Source of the DNA: Osedax fenrisi
Lineage: Eukaryota; Annelida; Polychaeta; Sabellida; Siboglinidae
DNA length: 64,000 nucleotides
Direction of reading: 5' to 3'
NCBI GenBank assembly: GCA_964019155.1
Contig: OZ025239.1
Coordinates: 81,498,916 to 81,562,915, forward strand
Part shown: positions 50,306 to 63,483 of the stretch, one piece after another
Numbering within the stretch: the stretch's first letter is position 1
Layout of the letters: every line of letters starts with the position of its first letter
Position numbers and translations under genes: made by a program
The notes under the pieces: generated by a model
The model's database searches: none
What the model was told of the DNA's origin: nothing
Seen by the model: only the letters and a program-made list of their open reading frames with translations

Positions 50306-51490
50306 ACGATACTGTTAATTAATTACATAATATGTATGTAAGTTATATAACAATTATCTTTATAATGATTTCGATTAATATTTACAATCCTCGTGTAGCC
50401 CTATTATAATAATGCCGAGCATAATGTTATTGAGATTCGGCTATTGACAACGAACAGCTTTCATGTGTCGGGTGTTATCAGTGCTTACCTTCATCGTAGA
50501 TGGAGAACATGTAATCCATATTCACGTAGATCTCGAGGGAAGTATGCGTACACCAGTTCACCCCGAATGTGCTCCACTTAGCATATATCCAGAAAATATT
50601 TAGAAAGTAAATAGAAAATAGTTAGCAAATATATAGCAAGTAATGAGCAAATTATAAAGTATTTATTATCTGCATGTACCCATAGGTGCACCTCTACATA
50701 TTTCTTAATAATTGCTATTTTACCTAATAATTGCTATTTTAGAATTTATTTGCTTTGGAAAATAAATATGAAATAGCAAGTAAATATAAATATTATAAAA
50801 TATTTTGTATTTTGCTCGATATTTTGTAAATGATTTGTAAATAGTTCTGATATATCTGATGGGAGATGGGGGGGGAGGTGAATTCCACGAATATAGATAA
50901 ATATAATTAAGCTACCTTTTACGAACATTAAAAGATGATAGTTCATATAGGATTTGATGAGGGATTTGTTATATACATATCACTATAAATCGGAGGGAAG
51001 TTAAAGAGAGTTTTAAGTGGAAAGAAGGAACCAGTTTAAAAGATGGGAAGATGGCATGAGTTATTGAGAAATTATCACCGCAATCAACTAAGACAAGAGT
51101 TCGAATATACAGTTTAAATGGACAAATAATATATTGAGAAGATAATAACGAATATAGGAACAGTAATTAGTGTACGCTATCGTGATAATAGTAAATGGGT
51201 GGACCACCCAGGGTGATATATTAAGAGTAGGTTTGTACAAATGCGGAGAATCTTTCAATGATGAAAGTTAGCATTATATAACATAATAATAGAAATATTC
51301 AATCTGAAATATTATATTATATAAATGCATAATTTAAATGAAATGGTACGTTATGCTTAAGCATACTTTGGGGCCCGGCAAAAAAAAATTAAATGACATT
51401 AAAATATTAAAAATTGTAATCATATATGTGTATTAAATAAAATAAAACAATATCAAAAATAATAATAAATTATACTTGCCTTCATTATAG

Positions 51491-51535
<45 letters not shown>

Positions 51536-51670
51536 AATTAACAGATACAAGTGAAGCAGTGTTGAAGCTATAGGCTGGTGGACATCACTAATAAGTATTC
51601 ACGAGTCCATTGAGTTGCTGATATTTGCAGATAGCCTCAGTTATCGAGTCGACAGTTGACAGCGTGCCCT

Positions 51671-53686
51671 GTTCTTAACCTTAATCCAGTGACCGGTTGG
51701 TCGTAGGGGATTTTAATCGCGGCAATTACACATGTTTTTTTTTCCATTTCTCACTGTCCAATGTATTTTCGAGAAGATCACCGATATCACTTTTTGTCCA
51801 TTCTATAATATTAGACATCCAGTTCGTTCTCGGTCGTCCTTGTCTTCTCTTTCCTTCTACAAAAACTTGCATCATTACTTTATGGAGAGATTCATATCGT
51901 ATTGTGTGGTCAAAATGAGCCAATTTACTTCTTTTTATAGTTGAAAGGAGTATAGCTTCAACATAGCCTATTGCTTCAATAATTTTCTTTATAACATAAT
52001 CATCCGTTTTCTTTTCTCGGTATGAAATTTCTAGGATTTTTCTATATGATTTAGATTCGAATGCACATATTCTTTTCTCTAGGGTTTCATTTAATGACCA
52101 TGTTTCACAACCATATGATAGAATAGAGAGTATCAGAGATTTATATAAGTGTATCTTGGTACGTAATGAGATGCTTCTGCTTTTCCATATTGTACTTAGG
52201 TTTACCAGAGCCGAATTTGCTATCCCCAATATTATTTTTATCTCCTTTTCACTTTATCCGACTTTTGTCAATGTATCTCCCAGATATTTGAATTTGTCGA
52301 CTGTTTCTAGTGTTTCATCGTTCATAGTTATAACGTTTGCATGGCTGTTTGAGAATTCATTTACCATGATCTTACTTTTTCCAGACTCACTTCCATACCG
52401 TATGCCGCTGAGCAGTTATATAATTTATCTGTGAGCTGTTGTAATTCTGGAATTGATCCTGCCATTAAATCTATGTCATCTGCAAACCTTAAATTACAAA
52501 TATTATATCCTCCTACAGCTATAGTTGAATTCACTTAAGTGTGGTTGTTTAGAGTGTCTTGCATAATTTTGTCCAAGAAAATATTGAATAAAGTTGGCGA
52601 CAGGAAGCAACCTTACTCCTACCGATATCCGAAATACGTCTTCTCTTGCATCGTTAACTATTACTGCACTGCCCGCCTTTTTATATAGGTTTTCTATGAT
52701 TGATATAAGGTGTTCGTCAATATTAATATTTATCATTATATTCCTTAGTCCATTATGCCATACACGCCTTTTTGAAGTCAATATAATTGTGACAAAGATT
52801 CTTTCCATGTTCAATTTGTTTTTCCGCCATAATTATTTTTGCTTTTTTTTTCTTAAATCCAGCTTGTTCTTCTGCTAGAATACTTTCCACCATCGGATTT
52901 AAGCGATTTAGTATTATTCTTAATAATATCTTGCTTGCGTGTTATATCAGACTAACAGTTCGGTAGTTTTCGCATTTCTTAAGGTTTAACTTCTTCGGAA
53001 TTGGTATTATTAGTGATTGTGTCCAAATATCTGGCCATTCCTATGTATCCCATATATTTAGGTAAGGTTCAGTGATTGTGTTGATCAGTTGGGTTCCACC
53101 GTTGATAAACAGTTCCCCAAGAATATTGTCGACTCCTGTAGCTTTACCTTTTTTGAGATTTTTTATAGAATTTTCCACTCTGACTTTAGAATCGGTAAGT
53201 TATCATATACTACTACTTCTCGATTAATAAGTGTGTTTTGGTCTAGATTTATTGGGTGATTATAAAGTTAATTACAGTATTCTGTCCATCATTCTTACTA
53301 TTTCATTATCCTCCGAGATAATATCGTCATCTTTATTTTCAATCACTCTAGTTTTTTTCTTCGTGCTCGAATTTGTGAGAGCTTTGAGTGTTTGATAGTC
53401 ACGTTTGGAGTGTATACCATTTAGTATATCCTGGTCTATAGATACAAATTCTTTCTGTGTCCAATTGTCTTTAGTTTCTTTCATACCTTTTCTTATTATC
53501 GAGTTATTCTTCCTATACTATTGTGCGTTCTCCGTTGAAATATTCTTTATAGATTTTAATCTCCTTCTGTTATCGCATAAGTCAAGAAGTTAGTTTGTCA
53601 TCCAAGAATGCTTCTTAGTTCTCACTTTGCCCAGTACTTATTCAGCTGATTTTAAAAAATGTCTGCAATCTCATTGGAGTCCATCG
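51671..53686 (-). mobile_element. RTE-like LINE inserted in pseudo-MMP-C exon 1, 2016 bp
   Basis: The element is bounded by a 78-bp direct repeat of MMP exon sequence (51593-51670 and 53687-53764, about four differences). Minus-strand RT pieces: 52503-52814 (VWHNGLRNIMI, a degraded core) and 51726-52229 (SILSYGCETWSLNETLEKRI, a basic linker, then GKRRQGRPRTNWMSNIIEWT). A piece of linker is at 53272-53484. The 5' part including the endonuclease is missing. Related to the LINE at 15980-19510 but not a recent copy of it. Confidence 0.88.
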
Positions 53687-54016
53687 AAGTCTTCACGAGT
53701 CCGTTGAGTTGCTGATATTTGCAGATAGCCTCAGTTATCGAGTCGACGGTTAACAGCGTGCCCTTCTCTACATCTATATACTTGTATTTCATGAGGAACT
53801 CCTGCGTAATAGAATACGTGTATAGTGAAGCCACCAGCACCTCGGTAGGCTATACTAACTAGCTCCTCTCGACTTGGGGCTCCTTCACCACTGTCCACCG
53901 CTGCTGAATGATACGAACACACACAGGTGCATAGCAACAATACCGCTATTCTTATACCTAATCCCATTGTAATAGTGTAGTGGATACATAACTGATTTGC
54001 GTGTATGGCATCTTAC

Positions 54017-54023
54017 TTATATA
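54017..54023 (-). promoter_or_regulatory. TATA box of pseudo-MMP-C
   Basis: TATATAA on the minus strand, 50 bp upstream of the ATG at 53967. The upstream block is slightly more mutated than in A, B and D (for example tgatga for ggtgaa). Confidence 0.55.
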
Positions 54024-54099
54024 GGGGTATTGGGGGTGTTCATCAGAGCGTGACGATTACGTATTTTAGATGTTATCAGCGAACTGCTGTTATATAATA

Positions 54100-56350
54100 C
54101 CTGTATTATATAATAAATAATCATTGATTTGTTATTCGTAATTAACTTATGGTGAACCTACTTATTAATTATTTATATAATTATATTATATAATATGTAT
54201 AACCTATATAACTTCTAAGATATATAGATATATATCAAGATATGTATGTACCTAGTAGGTACTACCTAACTACCTAACTATAAGTAATTTATTAATAGTG
54301 CGGTGATTTTAAATATTTAATTATATATATATATATTACATTTAATATTATACATATTTACTAAAGTTCATCTTATATAATAACTTATATAATAATAATT
54401 TTATTACATTTACAATATTATAACTTTATTTCTAATATTTCTTATTTATATAAATATATTATGTTTTAGGACTTATGATAGGTATATATGACATTATAAG
54501 GCGACTGGTCAATTAATATTTTATTCAATGAATATTAAAAAATATAATAATGAATATACTTACCAGGTCGAGCATTCTCGACATGGAATTTCTCAGGAAG
54601 AACTCATTGAAAGAAGTGATGAAATAGAAGAGTTGTATACATTCTAATAGAGAATTCCTAATATAACTATTATAGTACATGACTGTCCATATGAAGGAAG
54701 CACAGCATCAGAACATAACTATAATAACTTACTAACAGCTACTTCATACTTACCAACAAATAATGTACTCATGATCATCGTGACTTTAATTCTAATTTTA
54801 GAACAAGTTGTTCGAAAAAATAATTATATTATAACGCTACAAATAAAACGGAAACTATTCAATTTAATATGCAGAAGAACTAACCTGCTGACAGTAAATA
54901 ATAAATTTATAAAGAAATATGATAAACATTCACTTTCATGTTAGACTAAAATGGCGGAAAGCTGCAAGTAGACTAGGTAATGTTTTATAAATTTTAGAAG
55001 AAATTAGAAAAACAGTATTAAATATTGTGAGGCATATAGTAGTTTAAATAGTATTGATTCAGTAGTATTGATTCAGATCACTGCATTATTACAGCCAGAA
55101 TAACACTTGGCATTAAGTCTGAACAATAAGTGTGAAACTATTAAAAATGCCATTCTAAAACTAAGCAATGATAACAATTGTTAAACAATAGCTTAAGCTC
55201 AATAAAAAGAATACAATATAGCAACACAATGAGAATAAACATTGGATCATTAAAAACCGATGTGCAAAATACATTTACGACAATTTCATATCAGCGAATT
55301 AAGAATGCATATGTGGCCTATAGATAGTTTGATCCCAATTAAAAATCGTGATGTACATTTTAATCCATTCACAAATAAAAGAATACATAAAGTCAAGGAT
55401 CAAGTTAATCAGGCATTCAATGAATTATCAAATATGAGATACAAGACAATTATTAAATATTAGTATCCTAAAAAGAGACAACTACATAGAAGAAATATAG
55501 GTGGCAAATTAAAGTGCGATACAGTCAAAATATTAGCGATTAATCAACAAAATTACTGAAAGAAAAAAACAAGAAGAAAGAAATAAGCAAAGCCAAAAAC
55601 AGTGAAGATCGAATCGGAAAATGGAATTATCACTTCAAAACACTGTTAAGACACGACTCTAAACAATATGTGAACCATACGGTTAACAGACTCTACACCT
55701 ATATATGTATATATATCAATGATAGCTGCCAAAATAGTTAATATGATGATGATTAATCGGATTCAAACGACTACTACGTTTTTGCAGTATTTAATATGTC
55801 CCTACTATTTATAATCAAATTTGACTATGCCAAAATATAATCCAATATGATCATGAATCCGAATTATGATTTTAAATCAATAAGAAACAACATAGAAGAT
55901 AGTTTAAAATAGACATACCCTGCAAGTTTCAGACTGCATCAAATATTATATATGTAATACTTATAGGTATATAGGTAGTACCTAGTATCTTATAATACTT
56001 TTCAATATAACACATTCATTACTGAATATCGAAAAATAAAATCCTATTATATAGGACAACGTATATGATAAATTATATAAATCTTAGAATATATAATAAT
56101 TAATTATTATACAAACTGTTATATAAGAATAATTGCACTGCTAAGATATTACGATAAGGAATGTTCCTATATAATTACATATGTCCTCCACACTACGGTA
56201 TCTGTAGTCATTACATTGATTATTATTGACTTTATAGTGTATACTTCAATGTAGTTATGGTATTATTGAAACATACCTACATATAATTATAATTAATTAT
56301 TAGGTCCGCTTGTGTATTATATTTAAATATATTTTCGAACAATAAACAAC
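54100..56350. other. Intergenic block between pseudo-MMP-C and MMP-D
   Basis: About 2.5 kb between the divergent start codons. This is what remains of the 10.2-kb unit 1 interval after removing its two insertions. It contains the LINE-tail word in changed form (accaggtcgagcattctcga at about 54562) and the tract 55130-55620 that is almost unchanged from unit 1. No gene recognised. Confidence 0.55.
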
Positions 56351-56375
56351 AAATCAATAATTATATAATACAGGT

Positions 56376-56457
56376 ATTATATAACTACAGTTCGCCGATA
56401 ACATCTAAAACACGTAATCGTCACGCTCCGGTGAACACCCCCACTACCCCTATATAA
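56376..56457 (+). promoter_or_regulatory. MMP-D promoter region with TATA box
   Basis: TATATAA at 56451-56457, 50 bp before the ATG at 56507, behind the conserved gtgaacacccccactacccc block. Practically identical to MMP-B. Confidence 0.7.
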
Positions 56458-56506
56458 GTAAGATGTCGTACACGCAAATCACTTCTGTATCCACTGCACT
56501 CATACA

Positions 56507-58955
56507 ATGGGATCAGGTATAAGAATAGCGGTATTGTTGCTATGCACCTGTGTGTGTTCGTATCATTCAGCAGCGGTGGACAGTGGTGAAGGAGCCCCAA
56601 GTCGAGAGGAGCTAGTTAGTATAGCCTACCGAGGTGCTGGTGGCTTCACTATACACGTATTCTATTACGCAGGAGTTCCTCATGAAATACAAGTATATAG
56701 ATGTAGAGAAGGGAACGCTGTTAACCGTCGACTCGATAACTGAGGCTATCTGCAAATATCAGCAACTCAACGGACTCGTGAAGACTTGTTAGTGATGTCT
56801 GACAGCTGTCTGACAGCTTAGTGACAGCTTCACTTGTATCACTTAATTATACACACATATAGGTATTGTCTATAATGTAGGCAAGTATAATTTATTATTA
56901 TTTATAATATTTGAATTATTTTATTTAAATATACCTATATGATTAATGTGTCTATTGTTTTGAAACATCTGTCAATGTTAGACATATTAAAATTGTTCAA
57001 AACAATTGTTCATAACTTTTAATATTGGATATAGTATTAGCTACTTTCTATTTGATACAAATGTACATCAACATGATTACAATACAATGCCGACAGGTAA
57101 ACTAAACCACCAGACCAGGAGACTAATGAGAACACCTAGATGTGGTTATCCTGACGTGGTCAGCAGCAAGGGCAATGCTAACTTCAAACTAATGGGTAAG
57201 TGTTCAGTACTTCACATTGCATGCTAAAAATGTTTACGAAATATTAAATTTAATAGTAATTAGGTAGCGGGAAAGTATCCTAATACGGACAGTGCCCAAA
57301 TACGGACTCTATCGGTATCTCTGAAATAATTATCCTACACAACATTTCTTATGAATAACATATTCATAATTATATAAATAGTCTAAATAAGTATCTTATT
57401 TTAAATTATTTAACATACGTCTGATATATCCAATATACTGATTTTTTAATTACGTTTTTAAATTTATGAACATTTTTTTAAACTAAAAACCTTTCATATA
57501 CAGTGTATTAATATAAAACATAACAATGTTTTATTAAAAAATAAAGGATTCTAAATATTATATACATAATTTATTTACTTTTTATCAAATATTAATTAAG
57601 TTATAAGCATATATCTAGAGGTCATATACATCCCTAATACGGACACCCTATATTCATTCAAAGTGCAGCGTGTGAATTTTTCTTATTTTCATAAAAATCG
57701 CATGAATTATAATATTAATACCGTCAATGCATCTACATATAACAATGATATTAATATATATAATATTAAGTATCCAAGTATTAAGTATAAATATAAGCAT
57801 TCTAAATTAATAATATAATAACATATTTATAATTGATATAATAAAATAATAATTATTAATATTTAATATATTAACATATTTATAATTAATATATTAAAAT
57901 AGTATTAATTGATATATTAAATTATTAATACTTATTACATTAGAATATTAACAATTGATATATTAAAATATTAATTATAATATTTCGTATCTTTCTTAGT
58001 CTAATTAATGTAACGAGTACTATTTTATTAAAACGTATCATACCTATCATGTATACATATCTATATATACTCCACTTGTAGTTAATAACATAATAAAAAT
58101 TAATAAATTAATTAGTAATTAAATTATTTATAAAATTAATTATAAGTAATGTAATTTTAATTAATCTGATTGCTTCATCAATAATATAGAGTATATACTA
58201 GTGGTATATATAGTTGTCCGTATTCGAGAATGGAGATCGAATACAGACATTCCCGTTAACTATTGAATACAAATATTAAATAAAATTTAAAAATAACAAT
58301 AATATCTATAATCATATAATATTATATGAAAATTACAATATAATTATATTAATATAAATATATTGTAATTTTTTAATACAAATATTGAGTCCTCAAATGT
58401 TAAGACCATTTATTGTTAACGTGTCCGTATTAGGATACTTTCCCCAATACAAATATATCGTCAGTGCTGTTTAATCCATTTAAAATATCACACATTTTTA
58501 TTTCTATTATTAATACATACATTTATAATAAAGGCGATTTACAATAATATTATGTAAAGTTATATATACATTATTATATATATTATTATATGTGTATATA
58601 TGTGACATATACATATAGTATAGGTATTTATCTAAACTATGTTAAATATGTTACAATTACGCCTATACTCAAGTAACCCTAAAGGTCATCACGATATAAT
58701 CAGTAAATGTCGCCCTAATTGGAACAGCATGACAGTTATGTGCAACTAACTGGAAGTAAACTTCTATTTATATGCAATATTCTAGATTATATATATACAT
58801 TATGTTCTATAATATAGAACATAATGAGTCAAGACTTCTGGATAAGTCAGACAACGATGTATTATATACTTTAAAAATGCATTTAGGCGTGAACAATCTA
58901 TATATATAGAGGCTCTATAGAGGCTGCACTCTAGCAACTATTACATAATATATAT

Positions 58956-59030
<75 letters not shown>

Positions 59031-59848
59031 ATATATTGCATATTTTCACACTCAATAAGCGCTTATCCTTCTTGATCTATCTCGTATATTTGATTCACTA
59101 TATGATGATTTAGATACTCGCTTTTAAATTCACATGGGTTTTGCTGTTTCGCCACTACTAATATATACTAATGCATACCCCTGCAGTCAACTCTCAGAAA
59201 CCCCGCTAACTCAGACTATGCTATAAATGCTATAACAAACTATAGTTTGGTTTTATATCTATGTAAATACATGTAAGAATAATTCGATGTCTCAGAAACT
59301 CTATATGTTATACAGTTTCATCGATTCCTTGAACAAAATGTCCTTGTAAAAATATCCATAAAGATACGGATATTAGTATTGTGTATAATTGTAATCATAT
59401 ACTTGTAATGGTATTGTGTATAGTAGTAATCGTAAGAGTAACTTAGTGTCTTTAAATACTTCTAAAAAATAATGATTCTATAATTCCTATTTTCATTGGC
59501 ATATATACTAATATTATTATTTATTATAAATCCATCCTCTACTAAACATAATTATCATCATCAATATTATCATATTTTATATATATATATCATTATTTTT
59601 ATATTATAACATATATAATATGGATAGTTAATTATAATTTACGATTTGAAGCAAAATGGTCTAAAAACGCACTAACTTGGGGAGTGAGACAATTCGATCC
59701 CAGACTAGACGATTCCGTTATTATCAGTGCAGCTTCGTATGCCTTCAATGTTAGTACTCACTACATCACACACCGCACACCACACACCAATAAAATATTG
59801 CTATAGGTAGGTACACCTATATAGGGTAATTAATATAATTAACACTGT

Positions 59849-59883
<35 letters not shown>

Positions 59884-61815
59884 ATGCAAATAGGTACATA
59901 CGTATAACCACTATGATATATATTTAGATGCATCTCGTTGAATGTAGCTATGACGTAATGTAGCTATGACGTAATGTAGCTATGACGTAATGTAGCTATG
60001 ACGTAATGTAGTTATGACGTAATGTAGCTATGACGTAATGTAGCCATGACGTAATGTAGCTATGACGTAATGTAGCTATGACGTAATGTAGCTATGACGT
60101 AGTGTAGCTATGACGTAATGTAGCTATGACGTAATGTAGCTATGACGTAATGTAGCTATGACGTAATGTAGCTATGACGTAATGTAGCTATGACGTAATG
60201 TAGCTATGACGTAATGTAGCTATGACGTAATGTAGCTATGACGTAATGTAGCTATGGCGTAATGTAGCTATGACGTAATGTAGCTATGACGTAATGTAGC
60301 TATGACGTAATGTAGCTATGACGTAATGTAGCTATGACGTAATGTAGCTATGACGTAATGTAGCTATGACGTAATGTAGCTATGACGTAATGTAGCAATG
60401 ACGTAATGTAGATATGACGTAATATAGCTATGACGTAATGTAGCCATGACGTAATGTAGCTATGACGTAATGTAGCTATGACGTAATGTAGCTATGACGT
60501 AATGTAGATATGACGTAATGTAGCTATGACGTAATGTAGCTATGACGTAATGTAGATATGACGTAATATAGCTATGACGTAATGTAGCCATGACGTAATG
60601 TAGCTATGACGTAGTGTAGCTATGACGTAATGTAGCTATGACGTAATGTAGCTATGACGTAGTGTAGCTATGACGTAATGTAGCTATGACGTAATGTAGC
60701 TATGACGTAATGTAGCTATGACGTAATGTAGCTATGACGTAATGTAGCTATGACGTAATGTAGCTATGACGTAATGTAGCTATGACGTAATGTAGCTATG
60801 ACGTAATGTAGCTATGGCGTAATGTAGCTATGACGTAATGTAGCTATGACGTAATGTAGCTATGACGTAATGTAGCTATGGCGTAATGTAGCTATGACGT
60901 AATGTAGCTATGCCGTAATGTAGCTATGACGTAATGTAGCTATGACGTAATGTAGCTATGACGTAATGTAGCTATGACGTAATGTAGCTATGACGTAATG
61001 TAGCTATGACGTAATGTAGCTATGACGTAATGTAGCAATGACGTAATGTAGATATGACGTAATATAGCTATGACGTAATGTAGCCATGACGTAATGTAGC
61101 TATGACGTAATGTAGCTATGACGTAATGTAGCTATGACGTAATGTAGCTATGACGTAATGTAGCTATGACGTAATGTAGCTATGACGTAATGTAGCTATG
61201 ACGTAATGTAGCTATGACGTAATGTAGATATGACGTAATGTAGCTATGACGTAATGTAGCTATGACGTAATGTAGCTATGACGTAATGTAGCTATGACGT
61301 AATGCATGCGCCGCACGTGTGCAACATTACTGCAGGTGTGGAGTTCGGTGAGCGGGCTGACATTCACTTATTCTCCGAGCGGTACGGTCGACATCGAAAT
61401 CGGATTCTATAACAGTTATTACGTAATATTATACAACATAATACGCTTATCCGGCACTCGTTCGTTAATACTTACCCAGCTAACAGTAAGAGCAGAATAA
61501 CATCAGCATAATATACTTTTAATAGCAGCATAAAAGCAGCATAATAGCAACAAAAACAAACTTTATAAGAGCAGCATAACTGCACAATGTAAACATTTGA
61601 GGCTATTATGTTATGCTATTATGCTGCTGTTATGCTGCTGTTACTGTTAGCTGGGTACTATTGCTAACTATTACGTAACTCCCTCGCAGAGACACACATC
61701 GCTTGGTGGTGCGAATTCGGGAATGAAATTGGGCACGGGTACTACCCTCAAAATCACTGGGTCGCAGGACAGATCCATATGAATATGCATTACACATTCT
61801 CCATTCTTCCCAAAG
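56507..61815 (+). CDS. Secreted matrix metalloproteinase MMP-D, 3' end outside window
   Basis: Exons 56507-56575, 56625-56787, 57097-57195, 59652-59749, 61336-61414 and 61690-61815 match those of MMP-B in length and phase. It has the signal peptide, propeptide (EFLMKYKYID), cysteine switch MRTPRCGYPDV, KNALTWGVRQFDPRLDDSV, SGLTFTYSPSG, EIGHGYYP and GQIHMNMHYTF. The last exon with HEXXHXXGXXH is not in the window; a 496-bp element and a ZMYM1-like hAT in the final intron push it further downstream, if it exists. Compared with MMP-B, the cysteine-switch exon has six amino-acid changes in 32 residues, while the last two exons encode the same protein. The intron before exon 61336 contains the 85-copy minisatellite. 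No stop or broken splice site was seen, so it may be functional. Confidence 0.83.
57267..58445. mobile_element. TA-type inverted-repeat element in MMP-D intron, 1.2 kb
   Basis: Ends GGGAAAGTATCCTAATACGG and, inverted, GGGGAAAGTATCCTAATACG; same family as 13896-14820 and the uninterrupted counterpart of 26387-33382. Internal tccctaatacggacacc and ttgtccgtattcgagaat repeats. No coding region. Confidence 0.82.
59941..61304 (+). repeat. 16-bp minisatellite in MMP-D intron, about 85 copies
   Basis: 1364 bp of GTAGCTATGACGTAAT units with sparse variants (gatatg, gccatg, gcaatg, ggcgta, atatag). A characteristic block of variants near 60391-60450 recurs 640 bp later (61031-61090), exactly 40 units on, showing that large blocks were duplicated. 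TGACGTAA occurs in nearly every unit. The array ends about 30 bp before the exon at 61336. Confidence 0.97.
61472..61654. mobile_element. Inverted-repeat MITE, MMP-D copy
   Basis: Orthologue of 37973-38173, ends cccagctaacagtaagagca and tgctgctgttactgttagct. Slightly shorter inside. Confidence 0.82.
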
Positions 61816-61961
61816 GTAAGCACTGCTACTACTTGATACACTACCACGTGTCAGCTGTTCGTCACCACTCGATGACGATGATATAATCATTGTAATTGTT
61901 ATAGCGATAGTAAAAACAAATTATGATTCATTAATTACCATATTTATATAGTGACTAAATA

Positions 61962-61970
61962 TCTTATAAG

Positions 61971-62037
<67 letters not shown>

Positions 62038-62192
62038 TATTGTTATTTTTATTTGGTGGAGTCCTTTCATCCCATCCAGGAACTTAGATGAAGTTTTCAC
62101 TTATAACCATATATATGGCTCTAATGTCCCTTCTAAGCAGCGAAGTAATATATATATATATATATATATATATCGCTTATAAGATATTTATA
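61962..62192. repeat. Inverted AT-rich repeat with unique core
   Basis: atcttataagcgatatatat (about 61967) reappears inverted at about 62169-62188, separated by (TA)n runs and a 115-bp unique core (62034-62148). Unit 1 has the motif twice in direct orientation (near 38530 and 38600) and no such core. Confidence 0.7.
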
Positions 62193-62467
62193 TATAAATA
62201 TAAATATATATAATATACATCTATCCTATAGGAAAGATGACCAAAAGTTTGTAATTTACTTGTCAGTATCATTTAATTATTTTAATTCATAGTCCATGAT
62301 ATCAACTATTAAAAGTAGCTTAAAACAATGGAGGCATACAATTATACATTAGGTAATGTCTCAACAATGAATTCTTAAATAACAATATATGATTATATAT
62401 TATCTAAATAACATATAATTGAAAGTTTAATAGATAATATGTATAGGTGTATATACCTAGATATTAT

Positions 62468-62505
<38 letters not shown>

Positions 62506-62516
62506 TATAATATTTA

Positions 62517-63012
62517 CAAAGATTTTCCAAAGGAAAGATATTGCACTCCCTATATATCTCTAGTACCTCGAAATGTAAATTTAAAATGAAAAAACAATAT
62601 TAACACTAGATGGCGAAATAGTATATGAAATGTTAAATCATGTGATTTTTTATTTAAATTTCTTGTTTTCTAATTATATACATACATTTAAAATCATTAC
62701 AATATAATATAATACATGTAGTTTTTTTTAATATTAGATTTATAACAATATATTTATCATTTATTTTATTTGTTTATATTAAATATAACTAATCAGTGTA
62801 TCTATTGTTATATAATTATATTATCATTTTAAAATCATGTAAATACATATTATAATACAATATACATGTATATTGTATATAATTTATTATTTACTATTAC
62901 AATAAATATAGAAATTTCTTATTATCTGAATAATACCGCTAGATGGCAATATCGAATTATTAGGTGACACAAATATACACAAGTGCAATATCTTTCCTTT
63001 GGAAAATCTTTG
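62517..63012. mobile_element. Inverted-repeat element unique to unit 2, 496 bp
   Basis: TIRs of about 31 bp begin CAAAGATTTTCCAAAGGAAA at both ends. A 7-bp target duplication ATATTTA flanks it (62510-62516, 63013-63019). Subterminal ctagatggcgaaat and gctagatggcaat form a second inverted pair. No coding capacity. Unit 1 near 38992-39010 is uninterrupted. Confidence 0.88.
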
Positions 63013-63483
63013 ATATTTATAATTCAAAAATTCACAGTGTAATAGAATATATAAATAACTCTATTTAGTATATATTCTTCTTATTTATTTATCCACTTAT
63101 TGATGTCATATTTCTATTATCAATAGCAGCTCCTATAGGACTTATCAAACCTCATATATGAGGTCTGATTATACATCATATATATTTATCAAAACTCTTA
63201 TTTTACTCTTGAATGATGTTATTGTATTGTAATCTAGGAATACATATAGGATATTGGATATAAAGATCATACCTATTTGAATTTCGTGTTCAAATTAATG
63301 CAATAATTTGTTTTCAAATTAATTATTTCAATATAATTATGTATAGGATTATAATGCAATGTGATACGTATTATATCAATTATAATGTCTACATTGTAAT
63401 GTCTACAGTATAAAATACGAATTTATTTATATATTCAGTTTACATGCAAGCTATTTTCCATATTATTAGTATAGACTCTACAC

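Larger units (their letters stand above)
49839..53967 (-). pseudogene. Matrix metalloproteinase pseudogene C (minus strand)
   Basis: Counterpart of pseudo-MMP-A. Exon 1a 53899-53967 (signal peptide), 49-bp intron, and exon 1b up to 53687, where an RTE-like LINE has inserted at the donor end; a duplicated 78-bp piece of this exon lies beyond it at 51593-51670. The diverged exon is at 50489-50576. The last exon (from 50014) has REIGHALGLGH and the TAG at 49923-49925 after the Met-turn, exactly as in A. Both lesions therefore predate the segmental duplication. Exons for the cysteine switch and first catalytic part are absent here too. The LINE insertion is an additional later hit. Confidence 0.87.

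Noticed and set aside
51593..51670. A third exon 1 of another MMP copy
   Set aside because: It is the target-site duplicate of pseudo-MMP-C exon 1b beside the inserted LINE.
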